Assembly: GCA_905221605.1 (NCBI GenBank)
Contig: CAJNDS010000788.1
Coordinates: forward strand, 1 to 35,000
Direction of reading: 5' to 3'
Source of the DNA: Symbiodinium natans
Lineage: Eukaryota; Sar; Dinophyceae; Suessiales; Symbiodiniaceae
Length of the DNA stretch: 35,000 bases
Below the pieces are notes generated by a model. The model was not told the DNA's origin. It did no database searches and saw only the letters and a program-made list of their open reading frames with translations. A program made the translations under genes and the position numbers. Shown in pieces: positions 25,801 through 34,229 of this stretch (positions are counted from its first letter, which is position 1; each line of letters opens with the position of its first letter).

Positions 25801-28800
25801 ACCCTGGGACCCCCCCAGCACCAAGCATTAGAGGCCCTTCACTAGTAGCTGGAACCAGGAAGGGATGAGAGGCCCTTCACTCCCCCGAAAACCCCCACTG
25901 CCCCCTCTGGCCCTCCCACCCTGGGACGCCACCCAGCACGAGGGATTAGAGGCCCTTCACGCCCACCCTGAGACCCCACGAAGCATTAGGGATTAGCCTG
26001 AGAAGGGCCTCTAATCGGTTACACCCCTGCAGAAGCTTTGCCAATCCACCAGGTTCTTGAACATGGTGCAACAGGATACGAAGACGGTGCGGGCGCCGGG
26101 GTACCACGCAGTCATCCTCAAGGCGTCCCATTCGGACTGGGTCACCGTGCTGCGAGACAGGACTGAGCGTTAAGTCCATTGCAAGCCAGTGCAGCCAGCA
26201 AGAGGGTTTTCGCAAGTGCAAGGGTGTGTCATGTGTGGTCCCATTTGGTCGATGTGAGTTTCAAGGCAGCCGTTTTGAATTTTGTGGGCCAGCCGCGCAA
26301 TTGGCGCAGCAACAAACATCTCAAGGGTTTCAATATTTCAGGTGTTCTAGGACTGTTAGACCTAGGACAGCGCGCGATTCAGAACTTGAAGGGCAACCTA
26401 GTGACCTAGTGCATTGTGCACACTGTGGAGCTTTCAGGCCGTTTCATGTCATGCTTTGTGGGTTCGCCTGTTGGCTGATCCTATGACATCCCAGCAAATT
26501 CCAGTAACCGTCCGAGCAGTCTGTTAGTCAGCCATGCAAATGTCAAATGAGCCGGCCTCCAGGAAGGCCAGCCGGTCGTGTGGGCTTGAGAGAAGCGCTC
26601 AGAGCCCTCCGCACGGAAGACGATGCATTGTGTGACGGCAGTGACAGCAATGAAGCTGAGGCACCTGTGCAAAAGCGGGAAGTCCTTGCAAAGAGAGCTG
26701 AGCATGCAAAGAGAGCTGAGCATGCAAGGAAGGCTCGATCTGGGTCCGTGGAAGATCTAGAGTGCCCAAGTGGCAGCAGCGTAGTGCAGGGCAGGAGCCA
26801 ATACAGCTTGCTGAGTATTGGGACATCGTTGCAACAAGAACTTGCGCAAGCAGCCTGGAAGCTGAAAGGTGTTTCAGCTGGGGTCCAAGATGGGCTGAAG
26901 TGTACGTTTCAGCGCATCTTTCAAGAAACTCGCTCCACATCAAATCTTACTGCAGAAGCTGGCGGTAGCAGCTCCGACCGAGACAGGTTGGTCAGATCCT
27001 TGCAACAGGGAGCCTGTTTCTTGGTGTTGTTTGCCGGTTATCTGATCGGTGTGCTGCTTGCAACTTTGTCTTCGTTGGTGAAGAAGGAGGAGACCCACCA
27101 GGCCATCATGCTGTGCGTAAAGCGGGCCTACGATGAAACTCCTTCAAAGATCTCCGTGACATGGCTGACACACAGTGAGCAAGCGAAACTGCGAGCGAAG
27201 GAAGAAGCAGGCACTGCCAAAGTGCTTCAGACAAACTGCGAGGTGCTGGTACTTATGAGGCACATCCCATCCTCCACGTATTACACTATGCGGATTCCAA
27301 TGCCGTGCCACCCTCAGGCCATGGACAGGACGACTGCAGAGAACACCGTGAAATGCCAGCAGGCAGTGCTGAAGTTGATTCCTGGCATTGAAGGCTTTGG
27401 CCACCTGGCCAAGTTCAATGTACAGTTGGTGGCCACAGACAAGTATTCGGCGAACCTCAAAGCGGAACGCAACATGTGTCCCGATGGACTGAATGCTGCC
27501 CTCTCACACTATGTGTGCGATGTGCATAAAGCGCATTCGTGTCAGGCCAAGACGTTGCAGATGCTGGACGGGCATGTGAGCGCCATGATTGCAACGGCGC
27601 TCTCCTCTGTCGATGCTGGCAGTACCCGAAGCCTGCAGAAGTCCATGATGAAGGTTCTCAAACAGAAGGTCCATGTCTGCTTGGGTACTCCCCCTGTTGA
27701 TGATTTTGCCAATTCCTACAGGGACCTAGTTTTCGAGACGTTCTTGCCACTCCAGGAAGTCAGAGATGATGTAGATGAGGATGTTGTCAAGCTGCAGCAG
27801 GCTGCGTTGCAAACAAGGTCACGCAGAGCCATGATAGCCTTCTTCTTGCACGGTGATCTGCAGGAGGAGGAAATTTTCTTTTGGAACGAGACGTTCGGTC
27901 TAGAAGTTGAGGATGTTCTTGTCCTGATGGAGAAGCACCTCGTCCCGGCTCTCTTGCCCCATCGGCCTCCGCTCTTCTCAAGAACCCGATGGGACGGGTT
28001 CGACGAAGCTTTACGATTTTACGGACTTGTCGAAGCGTGTCACGGCCTGCTTCGGCCGACTTTGCTGGATTTTCTTCAAGTCAAGCCTTCCGAGTCGGCA
28101 GTCCCGCTGTTTGCAAACGCAGAACCTCTGGGTGACCAGCCTGCGGATGTCGATGAGCAGGAGGCCGACAACATTCGGCGGGACATGGAGGCAATCAGTG
28201 GCAACATCGATTGGAAGGATCTGAAACTTCGAATGAAGCAGAAAGTGCTGTGCTGGCTCAAGTTGCCAATTTTTCCTGCGGTCCTGATCATGTGCATTGC
28301 CGTGTCAGCTTTGTCACACCTGTTCCGCCGCCTGGTTTGGTCAGGTTCCAGAGAATTCGAGGAGCTCCAGCAGACCAAGGCCAGCCAAGGGCAACCCAGG
28401 ACTTTTGCAGTTTTGCAAGCCGCCCGTGGAGTGGACCTCGATGTGTATCGCAACCACATCAATGACAACTTTCACCGCCAGATCTTCCTCATGCCCAGGG
28501 ATTCCCACTTCCGGCACTTGCAGGTCCTTCTTTTCCGCATGTTAAGCCGAAACTTCTGCTCCACTGAGTTTCATCTTGGCACTGCTTGGCGCTCATACCC
28601 TGTTCGTTTATTCTCTTGTCTGGATGGAGAGCATTCTGTCGCCAAGGATCCAGAATGCGTGATCTGTCCCTTGTCGAAACTGTTGCTCGATGAATACGTG
28701 GACGAGACCGGCTTCGGCAGTCAGGAAGCACAGAGTGTGATATCGGCCCTTGCAAGTCTCTTCTCTCTCCACATAGCCGATGTGGAGTCCAAGCACGCGA

Positions 28801-31800
28801 GCACAAGAAGGATCACTACAGTGAGAAGCGTGCAGGCACATCGACCAAGCTTGGCACTGGTGAGCAGTGACTATGTTTGCAGAGGCAACGTCATTCGTCG
28901 GAACAAACTGCCCGGTTTGGCCAGCTGCCCAGACCCGAAAGAGTTGGTGCAGTCAGAGCCAAGTCAGCCACAGAGAAGAAACCCTTGGAATGCATTCTTG
29001 AGCGAGAGGTGTAACGTGAGTTTCGGCAAAGATCCCGCGACAATAGCGGCTCTCAGGGATGAATACAATGGCCTCGATGAGCAGGAGTGCAGCCGGTACC
29101 AGGAGATGGCCGACGTGGCGTACGCTGCCAGAAGCAGAGGGTTGCCGGCGTATGGGTCTGCGTGCGCTTTACCCGCTGCTAGCAGCAGTGACATGGCTCT
29201 TGCCACACAAGCCTGTTCCGATGAGCGTGGTTTGGCTGTTGGGGGCATGGCTGCTCCTCAGCTTGTTGCTTCAGATGTGCAGAAAGCGTTGGCCATTGTA
29301 CGCCAGGAGCACCGCCGGCAAAGCGACACTGCCAGGGAGTGGATTCAGGAGTTCCGAAAATCACGCGAGGAGTATCAACAAGACGATGCTATTTTGCAAG
29401 AGAGCCTGAGCTGCCACCCAGAGCTAGCAGGACATTGCGTCCCAGCGCTGAACGGCATGCTGTCAGCCACTGTGCACCTTCCAGCCGACAAGATTGGGAT
29501 GGCCCACAGCCTTGAGAGCAAACTGTTTCTTTTCTTTTTCGCCGCAGTGCTAAGCGGCTAAGCTGCTAAGGTGAGTACATTTGAGACTTTGCAGTTGAGA
29601 TTTTGTGCTCTGTAATTGTTGTAGTCATATCAAACCTCAGCTGTTTTCGCTGCTGTAGCTGTTTCTGATGATTGTGGAGGATTTGCTGGCCAATCAGCAA
29701 CGAAGCACTTTGCGCAGCAAGCTTTTGGAGGAGTGGCAGGACATGAGCGACATGCATCTGCATGAGGAGCAAGACCCGCTGCCGGAAGCTGCTAGCAACC
29801 TCCCAACACGATGCAATCAACTCGGAATGTGTGTTTGTACCTCGAAAGGTTTGCAAGCTTGGATATTTCAAAGCCGGTTGGCCTTTTGCATAAAGCCCTT
29901 CTTCACGCCGAAACGGCAGCAGAGGAAGCCAGATAGCTCTGGCAATCTGGTTGCTGTGGAGTTGTCAGATGACCAGAAGCAGCAGCAAGCAAAGCTCAAA
30001 CTGAACCGGGCATCCTTGGAAGAGGGCTTCATTGTCTTGCGGTTGAAGGCCTGCTCGTCCCCGGCCTCAATCGATCCACGAAAGGCAGCGTTCATGCACG
30101 GCTCATGGCAAGAGATAGCCGCTCGTCGCTTTGGGCCAGTGGCGCCGGACAGCGTTTCTGAGCTTTGGCTTCACCTTGGTCATGTCAACTACACCACGTG
30201 GGCTTCCGGTGTTTTGAAGCTGGACCATGTTGCTGGTCCTGACGAACAGGGCTACTGGACGCTCGAAGTTCTGAACCCAGCGGAAGCTTCGCATTCAGTG
30301 CGGATGTTCAGGCAACACAATCTCAGTACAGAGCACGAGTGGCAGGTGACAGTTTTCAAGATTCTGAGCAACACGGACGTGCTTGAGCGAGAGCTTTTTC
30401 GGCCTGATTGGGTTCTGGTGAAGGAGTTTGAAGAAGTGCCATCTCTGATTTTTTGGAGAGGCTGGCTTGAGGAGGAGAAGCGCTATCAGGACAGCCTCAA
30501 GCGGACACGATCTACAGCGGGCAAACGCAAATCTCAGAAATCGCCAGATGTTGGTGCCGAGCCAGCAAAGAAGAGAGCTGTTCATGACGGGGCTCCAGCG
30601 CAGGAGAACGCGGGGCCCGACCAGATGAATGTGGACGAGCCTCATTTGCTGGAGGATGTGGATGCTTGGAGTCACGCTGACAGCATTGCTTTGTCCGAGC
30701 TTATTGCAGAGTTTGCGGAGGACACTCCGTCTTGAAACTTTTCTTCTTTGTTCTGCGATTGAACTTGTACATTAAACGCACGTGCCTTGTGTCTTGGGTT
30801 GCTCGGGAGTTCACATCTGAAGATTCTAATGTAGCTAAAGTCCCGGGCCTGCCAGGAGGAAGCTTTGGATGGGGAAGCCTCGAATGCTGCTGATCGGTTG
30901 GACGCCCCAGGCGGTCATGTGTCCGGCGCAGCAAAGTCGCCGACACCAGAACTAGTGTCAGAAGAGCAGCCCCCAGCAGATCCAGCAAGGATGTCCAACG
31001 TCGGGCACCACACGCGACTACTCTGGTCAGCTTCGGCAACCATGGTGATGTCAGATACAATGAGGATGCTCGTCACATCATGGCAGTCTGCAACAACCCA
31101 AAGCATTTCGATTGTCGCAAAGCACGAACGGTAAACCCAGCCACGGCCGGTCGGCAGCTTTCAACAAACCCAGCGCAGGGCCGGCCGCTAGGCCTGCTGT
31201 GCGCTTGGTTGAAGAGGTCCAAAGAGTTCAAAACAGCTGAGCAGCACAAGGATCCCAGCGTGATGTCTTCCATCACATTGGCAGAGAGGCAGTCAGCACG
31301 TCGTGAGTTTCTGAGCCAGGAGAATGCTCATTGCATTGCTGACAGGGAGCGTGGCCGCACTTTGCGTGAGCCTGACGAGCCGCCACACATTCAATGAACG
31401 AAAGCCAGAAGAGCCCAGCTTACGAAAAAGGTTGAGTGCCTTTGCTCCGCGCAGCCACCGCCGCATGATCATGTCCAGCTAGCGTCCAGCTTCTAGCTGT
31501 CTAGCTGCATCCAGCTGCCTTTGCCAGTGTGTCAGCGTTGAGTTCGGACAGTTAGGACACATTGGTCACAGTCGTGCCTTCTGATGCTTCTCCAAATGCC
31601 CGGCAGGATTTACATGGTGTTTCTGAGAAAAGACACCTACAGTGTCGAGGATGCAGGCTTCCTAGCCAAGACCTACCAGGCCCGTCCGTGACTTTACCTT
31701 CAGCTTTGACCCTGTCGGACCCCATGTGTTCGCGCGCAAAGGTTTTCGTCACAGTGAGTTTCTTTTTTCCGTTTCCGGCAGGACCTCCTCAAGAAGCAGC

Positions 31801-33109
31801 GCTCCGCAGAGCCCAAAAAGCTTTCTGAGCTGTTGCCACCGCGGACTGCCAGTGGTGACTGGTCAATGGACAAGGTTGTTTCCTGGCCGCAGTTCACTTG
31901 GAGCCCACATTCCAGTTCTGCGCAGCTGTGAGTTGCTCTGGTCAGGTCTCTGTTTTCGTATAAGTGGTGGACCGGACTTATTTGTAAACGCATTTTTCGT
32001 TTCAATTTTCAACTCATTTTGGGACTCATTTTTTTTGGTTTTTTTATTTCTGGCACGCGCCAAGGCTCTTTTACAAAGACATTTTTTGCGGTTTTTTTTT
32101 CCCTTTTGTGTTCGCTTTTTTTCCGCTCTTTTATCGCTTTTTTTTCTCGCTTTTTTTCTCGCTTTTTTTTCTCGCTTTTTTTTCTCTCGCTTTTTTTTTC
32201 GCTTTTTTTTCGCTTTTTTCCTAGGGGAAAAGCGAAAAAACACCAGAAACAAGAGCGACCAAAAAAGCGACCCGAGTCAGCCGCAAACAACGAAGAAAAA
32301 AAGCGATAAAAAAAGCAAAAAAAAAAAGCAAAAAAAAAAGGAACACACGGCAGACAAAGGCGAAAAACATGGGTGCAAAAAAAGCAAAAAAAAAGAGTCC
32401 AAAATTGGGATGAGAAATGAGAATGCAGGGAGGGGGGGGGTCCGAAGAGCCCCAGCCCGGCCCTAGACCTCAACACTATACATAGTTATAAAGACAAGCA
32501 GTCAGGAGGATGTGTGTTTTTGGCCTCTCGTCTGCCCAGGCTACGATGGCTCACGAGGACGGCTTGAAGGTTTCCGACCATGCCTCCCAGCAAGCGACGT
32601 GGAAGCAAGAGTCCGTGGCTTTTCGCAGAGCTTTGGGAATTCAGCCGAACTACAAGCCTTGGACTTCGCGGTATGGTTTTCGAGGGCTGGGCTTGCCCAA
32701 CTCAGACCGGATGAGGGATGTGTTGGACTGCTATGTAGCTAGCGAGCTGAAGAAGCAAAGTCGCATGGGCCATGATAGTGATGAGTGCGCTGTGGTGGAT
32801 GTCATGGCTTGCGTGGACGGCAAGTTCATTGATGTCAGTCAGAGCGTGAAGCGACAAGCCCACTCCAATGAGCAAGGGTGCTGCCGTTCGTTCCTCACAG
32901 GAACGCTGCTCTATGACTTCTCGCGAGACGCAGTCTTGACAGGCTCTGAAATGCTGCAGGCCCACGGCTTCCCCGGCCCTGGCGAGTTCATCATACCTGC
33001 AGATGTCAGTGATGCTCAGGCCCGTGCGTTGGCTGGCGAAGGGATGTCTATTCCATCACTGTCAGCTATCCTTTGGTGCTTGTTCCTCACACGTCAGTTC
33101 CCAGGGTGA
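22650..33109 (+). CDS. C5 cytosine DNA methyltransferase-like protein, seven exons, interrupted by very large introns
   Basis: Exons: 22650-22808, 23031-23156, 23252 to 23662 or 23686, 26033-26160, 31607-31679, 31782-31874, 32540-33109 (about 520-530 residues). Junction phases agree throughout; only the third exon's end is undecided. Motif order is that of C5 methyltransferases: I (VVSACTGTASEA), IV (GPPCPPFS, catalytic Cys at 23483-23485), VI (VEQV, for ENV), VII-like (FLNM...GYHAVILK), VIII (RDRIYMVFLRKD), a variable target-recognition region, IX (LTGSEMLQAHGFPG) and X (LAGEGMSIPSL). The enzyme would move a methyl group from S-adenosylmethionine to C5 of cytosine in nuclear DNA. Departures from consensus (EQV for ENV, GEG for GN) are noted. 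The first exon may not be the true start. One intron holds a satellite and the next a whole transposon-like gene. Cytosine methyltransferases carried by retrotransposons are known in Symbiodinium, but this one is split by spliceosomal introns. Confidence 0.85.
23031..23156 (+). CDS. methyltransferase exon 2 (motif I)
   Basis: 42 codons between GCAAG and CAG|GTGTGA, phase 0 at both ends. It contains NPISVVSACTGTASEAVAL, the S-adenosylmethionine-binding glycine-loop segment. The following intron is only 95 bp. Confidence 0.82.
23252..23686 (+). CDS. methyltransferase exon 3 (motifs II to VI)
   Basis: Starts after TTCTGACGCAG. Contains QALGIPFQYMEASDVWDVS (motif II region), ADLAVVGPPCPPFSRMR (motif IV with catalytic Cys) and KAVIVEQVLGFD (motif VI with the catalytic Glu at 23615-23617). 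The 3' end is uncertain: phase-0 GA donors are possible after 23662 and after 23686. The frame itself stops at about 23708. Confidence 0.85.
23700..24130. other. intron sequence left of the satellite
   Basis: No coding segment of the methyltransferase was recognised. A plus-strand frame from about 23860 runs into the satellite and is probably chance. The local repeat CTATAACCGACTATAACC lies near 23803. Confidence 0.5.
24135..26016. repeat. GGATTAGAGGCCCTTCACT satellite, 43- and 53-bp monomers, 96-bp dimers
   Basis: Monomers share GAAGCA-GAGGGATTAGAGGCCCTTCACT. In the central part (about 24480-24950) two monomer types alternate to form a very regular 96-bp dimer, one with CTTCACTGCCCCTTCAGG and one with CGTCACTCCCATCCTGG. 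Both flanks are irregular, with truncated and mutated monomers. That is the pattern of an array homogenised in the middle and decaying at the edges. The last unit (26002-26016, GAAGGGCCTCTAATC) is inverted. The whole array lies inside a methyltransferase intron. Confidence 0.95.
26033..26160 (+). CDS. methyltransferase exon 4 (motif VII region)
   Basis: 42 codons plus two bases, after ACACCCCTGCAG. Contains STRFLNMVQQDTK and APGYHAVILKASHSDWVTVL, which corresponds to the conserved RFL...GYH/V segment preceding motif VIII. The donor is AG followed by GACTGAG, which is not GT. Splicing to 31607 gives LRDRIYMVFLRKD, a proper motif VIII. Fifteen bases separate the inverted satellite unit from this exon. 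Confidence 0.8.
26547..29561 (+). CDS. transposase-like protein with HMG-box-like segment, dinoflagellate repeat family
   Basis: 1004 residues in one frame. N-terminal 60 residues are basic with a KRAEHA repeat. A hydrophobic stretch at 157-177 could be a membrane helix or an unremoved intron; a second lies at about 571-593. Residues 290-345 hold VATDKYSAN (Asp298) and YVCDVHKAHS (Cys324, Asp325, His327). This recalls the D...N and C-x2-H arrangement of RNase H-fold transposases such as hAT. A later DVESKHASTRR (Glu747) could supply the third acidic residue. Residues about 812-862 (NPWNAFLSERC ... EYNGLDEQE ... RYQEMADVAYAAR) look like an HMG box. The frame ends in a pyrimidine tract ending CGCCGCAG, then a short segment and GTGAGT, so the last ~15 residues are probably intron. 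Transposase function is inference from weak motifs. Confidence 0.5.
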   Translation: MSRPPGRPAGRVGLREALRALRTEDDALCDGSDSNEAEAPVQKREVLAKRAEHAKRAEHARKARSGSVEDLECPSGSSVVQGRSQYSLLSIGTSLQQELAQAAWKLKGVSAGVQDGLKCTFQRIFQETRSTSNLTAEAGGSSSDRDRLVRSLQQGACFLVLFAGYLIGVLLATLSSLVKKEETHQAIMLCVKRAYDETPSKISVTWLTHSEQAKLRAKEEAGTAKVLQTNCEVLVLMRHIPSSTYYTMRIPMPCHPQAMDRTTAENTVKCQQAVLKLIPGIEGFGHLAKFNVQLVATDKYSANLKAERNMCPDGLNAALSHYVCDVHKAHSCQAKTLQMLDGHVSAMIATALSSVDAGSTRSLQKSMMKVLKQKVHVCLGTPPVDDFANSYRDLVFETFLPLQEVRDDVDEDVVKLQQAALQTRSRRAMIAFFLHGDLQEEEIFFWNETFGLEVEDVLVLMEKHLVPALLPHRPPLFSRTRWDGFDEALRFYGLVEACHGLLRPTLLDFLQVKPSESAVPLFANAEPLGDQPADVDEQEADNIRRDMEAISGNIDWKDLKLRMKQKVLCWLKLPIFPAVLIMCIAVSALSHLFRRLVWSGSREFEELQQTKASQGQPRTFAVLQAARGVDLDVYRNHINDNFHRQIFLMPRDSHFRHLQVLLFRMLSRNFCSTEFHLGTAWRSYPVRLFSCLDGEHSVAKDPECVICPLSKLLLDEYVDETGFGSQEAQSVISALASLFSLHIADVESKHASTRRITTVRSVQAHRPSLALVSSDYVCRGNVIRRNKLPGLASCPDPKELVQSEPSQPQRRNPWNAFLSERCNVSFGKDPATIAALRDEYNGLDEQECSRYQEMADVAYAARSRGLPAYGSACALPAASSSDMALATQACSDERGLAVGGMAAPQLVASDVQKALAIVRQEHRRQSDTAREWIQEFRKSREEYQQDDAILQESLSCHPELAGHCVPALNGMLSATVHLPADKIGMAHSLESKLFLFFFAAVLSG
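29668..30735 (+). CDS. hypothetical protein or 3' exon of the nested transposase-like gene
   Basis: 355 residues, probably entered by splicing: GCTGTAG lies 10 bases before the ATG, and GTGAGT at 29571 offers a donor. No catalytic motif was recognised. Visible features are an acidic N-terminus, a central segment with ELWLHLGHVNYTTWASGVLK and VFKILSNTDVLERELFRPDW, a basic nuclear-localisation-like stretch (KRTRSTAGKRKSQK, then AKKRA) and an acidic tail. The same strand, close spacing and probable intron link it to 26547-29561. Confidence 0.5.
   Translation: MIVEDLLANQQRSTLRSKLLEEWQDMSDMHLHEEQDPLPEAASNLPTRCNQLGMCVCTSKGLQAWIFQSRLAFCIKPFFTPKRQQRKPDSSGNLVAVELSDDQKQQQAKLKLNRASLEEGFIVLRLKACSSPASIDPRKAAFMHGSWQEIAARRFGPVAPDSVSELWLHLGHVNYTTWASGVLKLDHVAGPDEQGYWTLEVLNPAEASHSVRMFRQHNLSTEHEWQVTVFKILSNTDVLERELFRPDWVLVKEFEEVPSLIFWRGWLEEEKRYQDSLKRTRSTAGKRKSQKSPDVGAEPAKKRAVHDGAPAQENAGPDQMNVDEPHLLEDVDAWSHADSIALSELIAEFAEDTPS
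30911..31397 (+). CDS. partial coding segment with a VSFGNHGDVRY motif
   Basis: The frame is open on the plus strand to the stop at 31397. The first base is uncertain; an acceptor GCCCCAG lies at 30904-30910, and the ATG at 31080 is internal to the conserved part. It contains LVSFGNHGDVRYNED, AVCNNPKHFDCRKART and GRPLGLLCAWL, a Cys/His-containing block that looks like an N-terminal module of dinoflagellate repeat proteins. It may belong to the nested gene or to a second element. Confidence 0.4.
31607..31679 (+). CDS. methyltransferase exon 5 (motif VIII)
   Basis: One base plus 24 codons: IYMVFLRKDTYSVED then AGFLAKTYQ. The acceptor is CCCGGCAG. The donor is CAG followed by GCCCGT, a GC donor that keeps phase 0 into the next exon across a 102-bp intron. 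Confidence 0.75.
31782..31874 (+). CDS. methyltransferase exon 6
   Basis: 31 codons (DLLKKQRSAEPKKLSELLP, ending DWSMDK) after a strong polypyrimidine tract TTTCTTTTTTCCGTTTCCGGCAG. The donor is AAG|GTTGTT. It corresponds to the start of the target-recognition region. Phase 0 on both sides. Confidence 0.72.
32020..32400. repeat. T-rich / A-rich foldback inside a methyltransferase intron
   Basis: The left part is built of CGCTTTTTTT units and the right part of AAAAAAAGC units, so the two halves are imperfect inverted complements. The centre at about 32215-32236 (CTTTTTTCCTAGGGGAAAAG) is a clear palindrome. Transcribed RNA could form a long hairpin inside the 665-bp intron. Confidence 0.8.
32540..33109 (+). 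CDS. methyltransferase exon 7 (target recognition, motifs IX and X)
   Basis: 189 codons and a stop, entered after CGTCTGCCCAG in phase 0. The first part (YKPWTSRYGFRGLGLPNSDR, DVLDCYVASELKK) is the variable region. RDAVLTGSEMLQAHGFPG matches motif IX and the post-TRD segment. ALAGEGMSIPSLSAILW matches motif X, which packs against motif I. The end six residues after this region is normal for C5 enzymes. Confidence 0.85.
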   Translation, partial: ATMAHEDGLKVSDHASQQATWKQESVAFRRALGIQPNYKPWTSRYGFRGLGLPNSDRMRDVLDCYVASELKKQSRMGHDSDECAVVDVMACVDGKFIDVSQSVKRQAHSNEQGCCRSFLTGTLLYDFSRDAVLTGSEMLQAHGFPGPGEFIIPADVSDAQARALAGEGMSIPSLSAILWCLFLTRQFPG

Positions 33110-34020
33110 CCAAAGTGACGCAGGCTGTGGGGTCAGCGTACAATATGTGTTTGGCCCATGGCCAAGCACGGACTCAGTCGTAGAATCAGGCTCCTGTCCA
33201 TGAGACGATCAGCTTTGTGTTTTTTGGACTGCGCATACTCTGGGGACTCTAGATGCGATACGACACCGAGATACCAGAAGTTCACATAGCCAGCGCAGGT
33301 AGCAAGTGTGACTGGGTTTATTTCTGGGTGCGCGGTGTCGGCTCCGAAATTCGAAGGTAGCACTCCGATGCCGGAGTGCTTGCAAACAGCTTGTGGAGCA
33401 TTCTTCGCATCCACGGTATTTTGATCTGCGTCTTTCTTGATTTTTGTGAGCGAACATAGACATAGCACAGGTGGCCGCAGTGTTTGCAAACTGAGTTCTT
33501 GTGCTTTCCTAGTCACTAGTCACTAGTCACTGGTCCTTAGCCTGAGACCTGCGTGTGTATCATGTGATGCCGCTGTGGTCGCTGTGATCTGCTAGAAAAG
33601 CGTTTGCAGAGGCATTCGTCCAAGCTGTCAGCGTGCTAGTTCAGAGACTTGGCTGCCTCTGACGCCTAGCTCTTCCAGAGCCTCTGGCACGTGTGTGGAG
33701 GGTGGAAAGAATCTGCCAACAGTGATGCCCATGACTGACGTCTCTGCTTGAGTTGCTTCCATGGGCATGTCGTTGTACCATGTGCTCTGTGTGCTTTCGC
33801 ATTCGATGCGGAAAGAAGCGTTGTGGATCATTTCGTGGACACGTGCCGAAGGCCGTGTGAGTTGCTTGCGTGCTCTTGCCTGAGACTGTGCCAGCCAGAG
33901 CAGCACGCCGTTGCCGAAGGCCGCAAACAAGCGCAAGGACAGTCAGTGAGACCTGCCTTTTCCAGATCGAGCGAAGAGAGCCGGTCGAAAGCGACTTAAG
34001 GAAGACAGGGAGTGGGACAG
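33110..34020. other. spacer; no gene recognised
   Basis: Only short frames occur on both strands, none with recognisable motifs. A small triplication CACTAGT-CACTAGT-CACT lies near 33513-33530. Confidence 0.5.
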
Positions 34021-34032
34021 AAACAGTCACAC

Positions 34033-34101
34033 AGAGAGAAAGAGAGAGAAAGAGAGAGAAAGAGAGTGAAAGAGAGAGAAAGAGAGAGAAAGAGAGAGAT
34101 G
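34033..34101. repeat. (GAGAGAAA)-type purine microsatellite
   Basis: Tandem 10-bp AGAGAGAAAG units with one GTGAAAG variant. Confidence 0.95.
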
Positions 34102-34229
34102 GATAGAGGTAGACAGTCAATCTTTGTTTGGCGGGGTTCTGTGTGTGGAGGATCTGCCAGCGACTCCCAGGCGAGGTGCTCTGGCTGACACAGCCGACAG
34201 CGACCGTGCGAGTAGGGCGAGCAAAGCGA

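Larger units (their letters stand above)
26161..31606 (+). other. 5.4-kb intron (GA...AG) containing a nested gene
   Basis: The intron runs from GACTGAGCGTT to CCCGGCAG and holds the transposase-like gene 26547-29561, the ORF 29668-30735 and a further coding segment ending at 31397, all on the same strand as the host gene. The host sequence reads AGGA at both intron edges. No terminal inverted repeats were obvious by eye. An imperfect direct similarity, AGCGTTAAGTCC near 26166 and AGCGTTGAGTTC near 31534, may or may not be meaningful. Confidence 0.65.

Noticed and set aside
31726-32476. ORFs of about 246, 129 and 155 codons rich in Phe or Lys
   Set aside because: They translate the T-rich/A-rich foldback; the true coding segment here is the short exon 31782-31874 in a different context.
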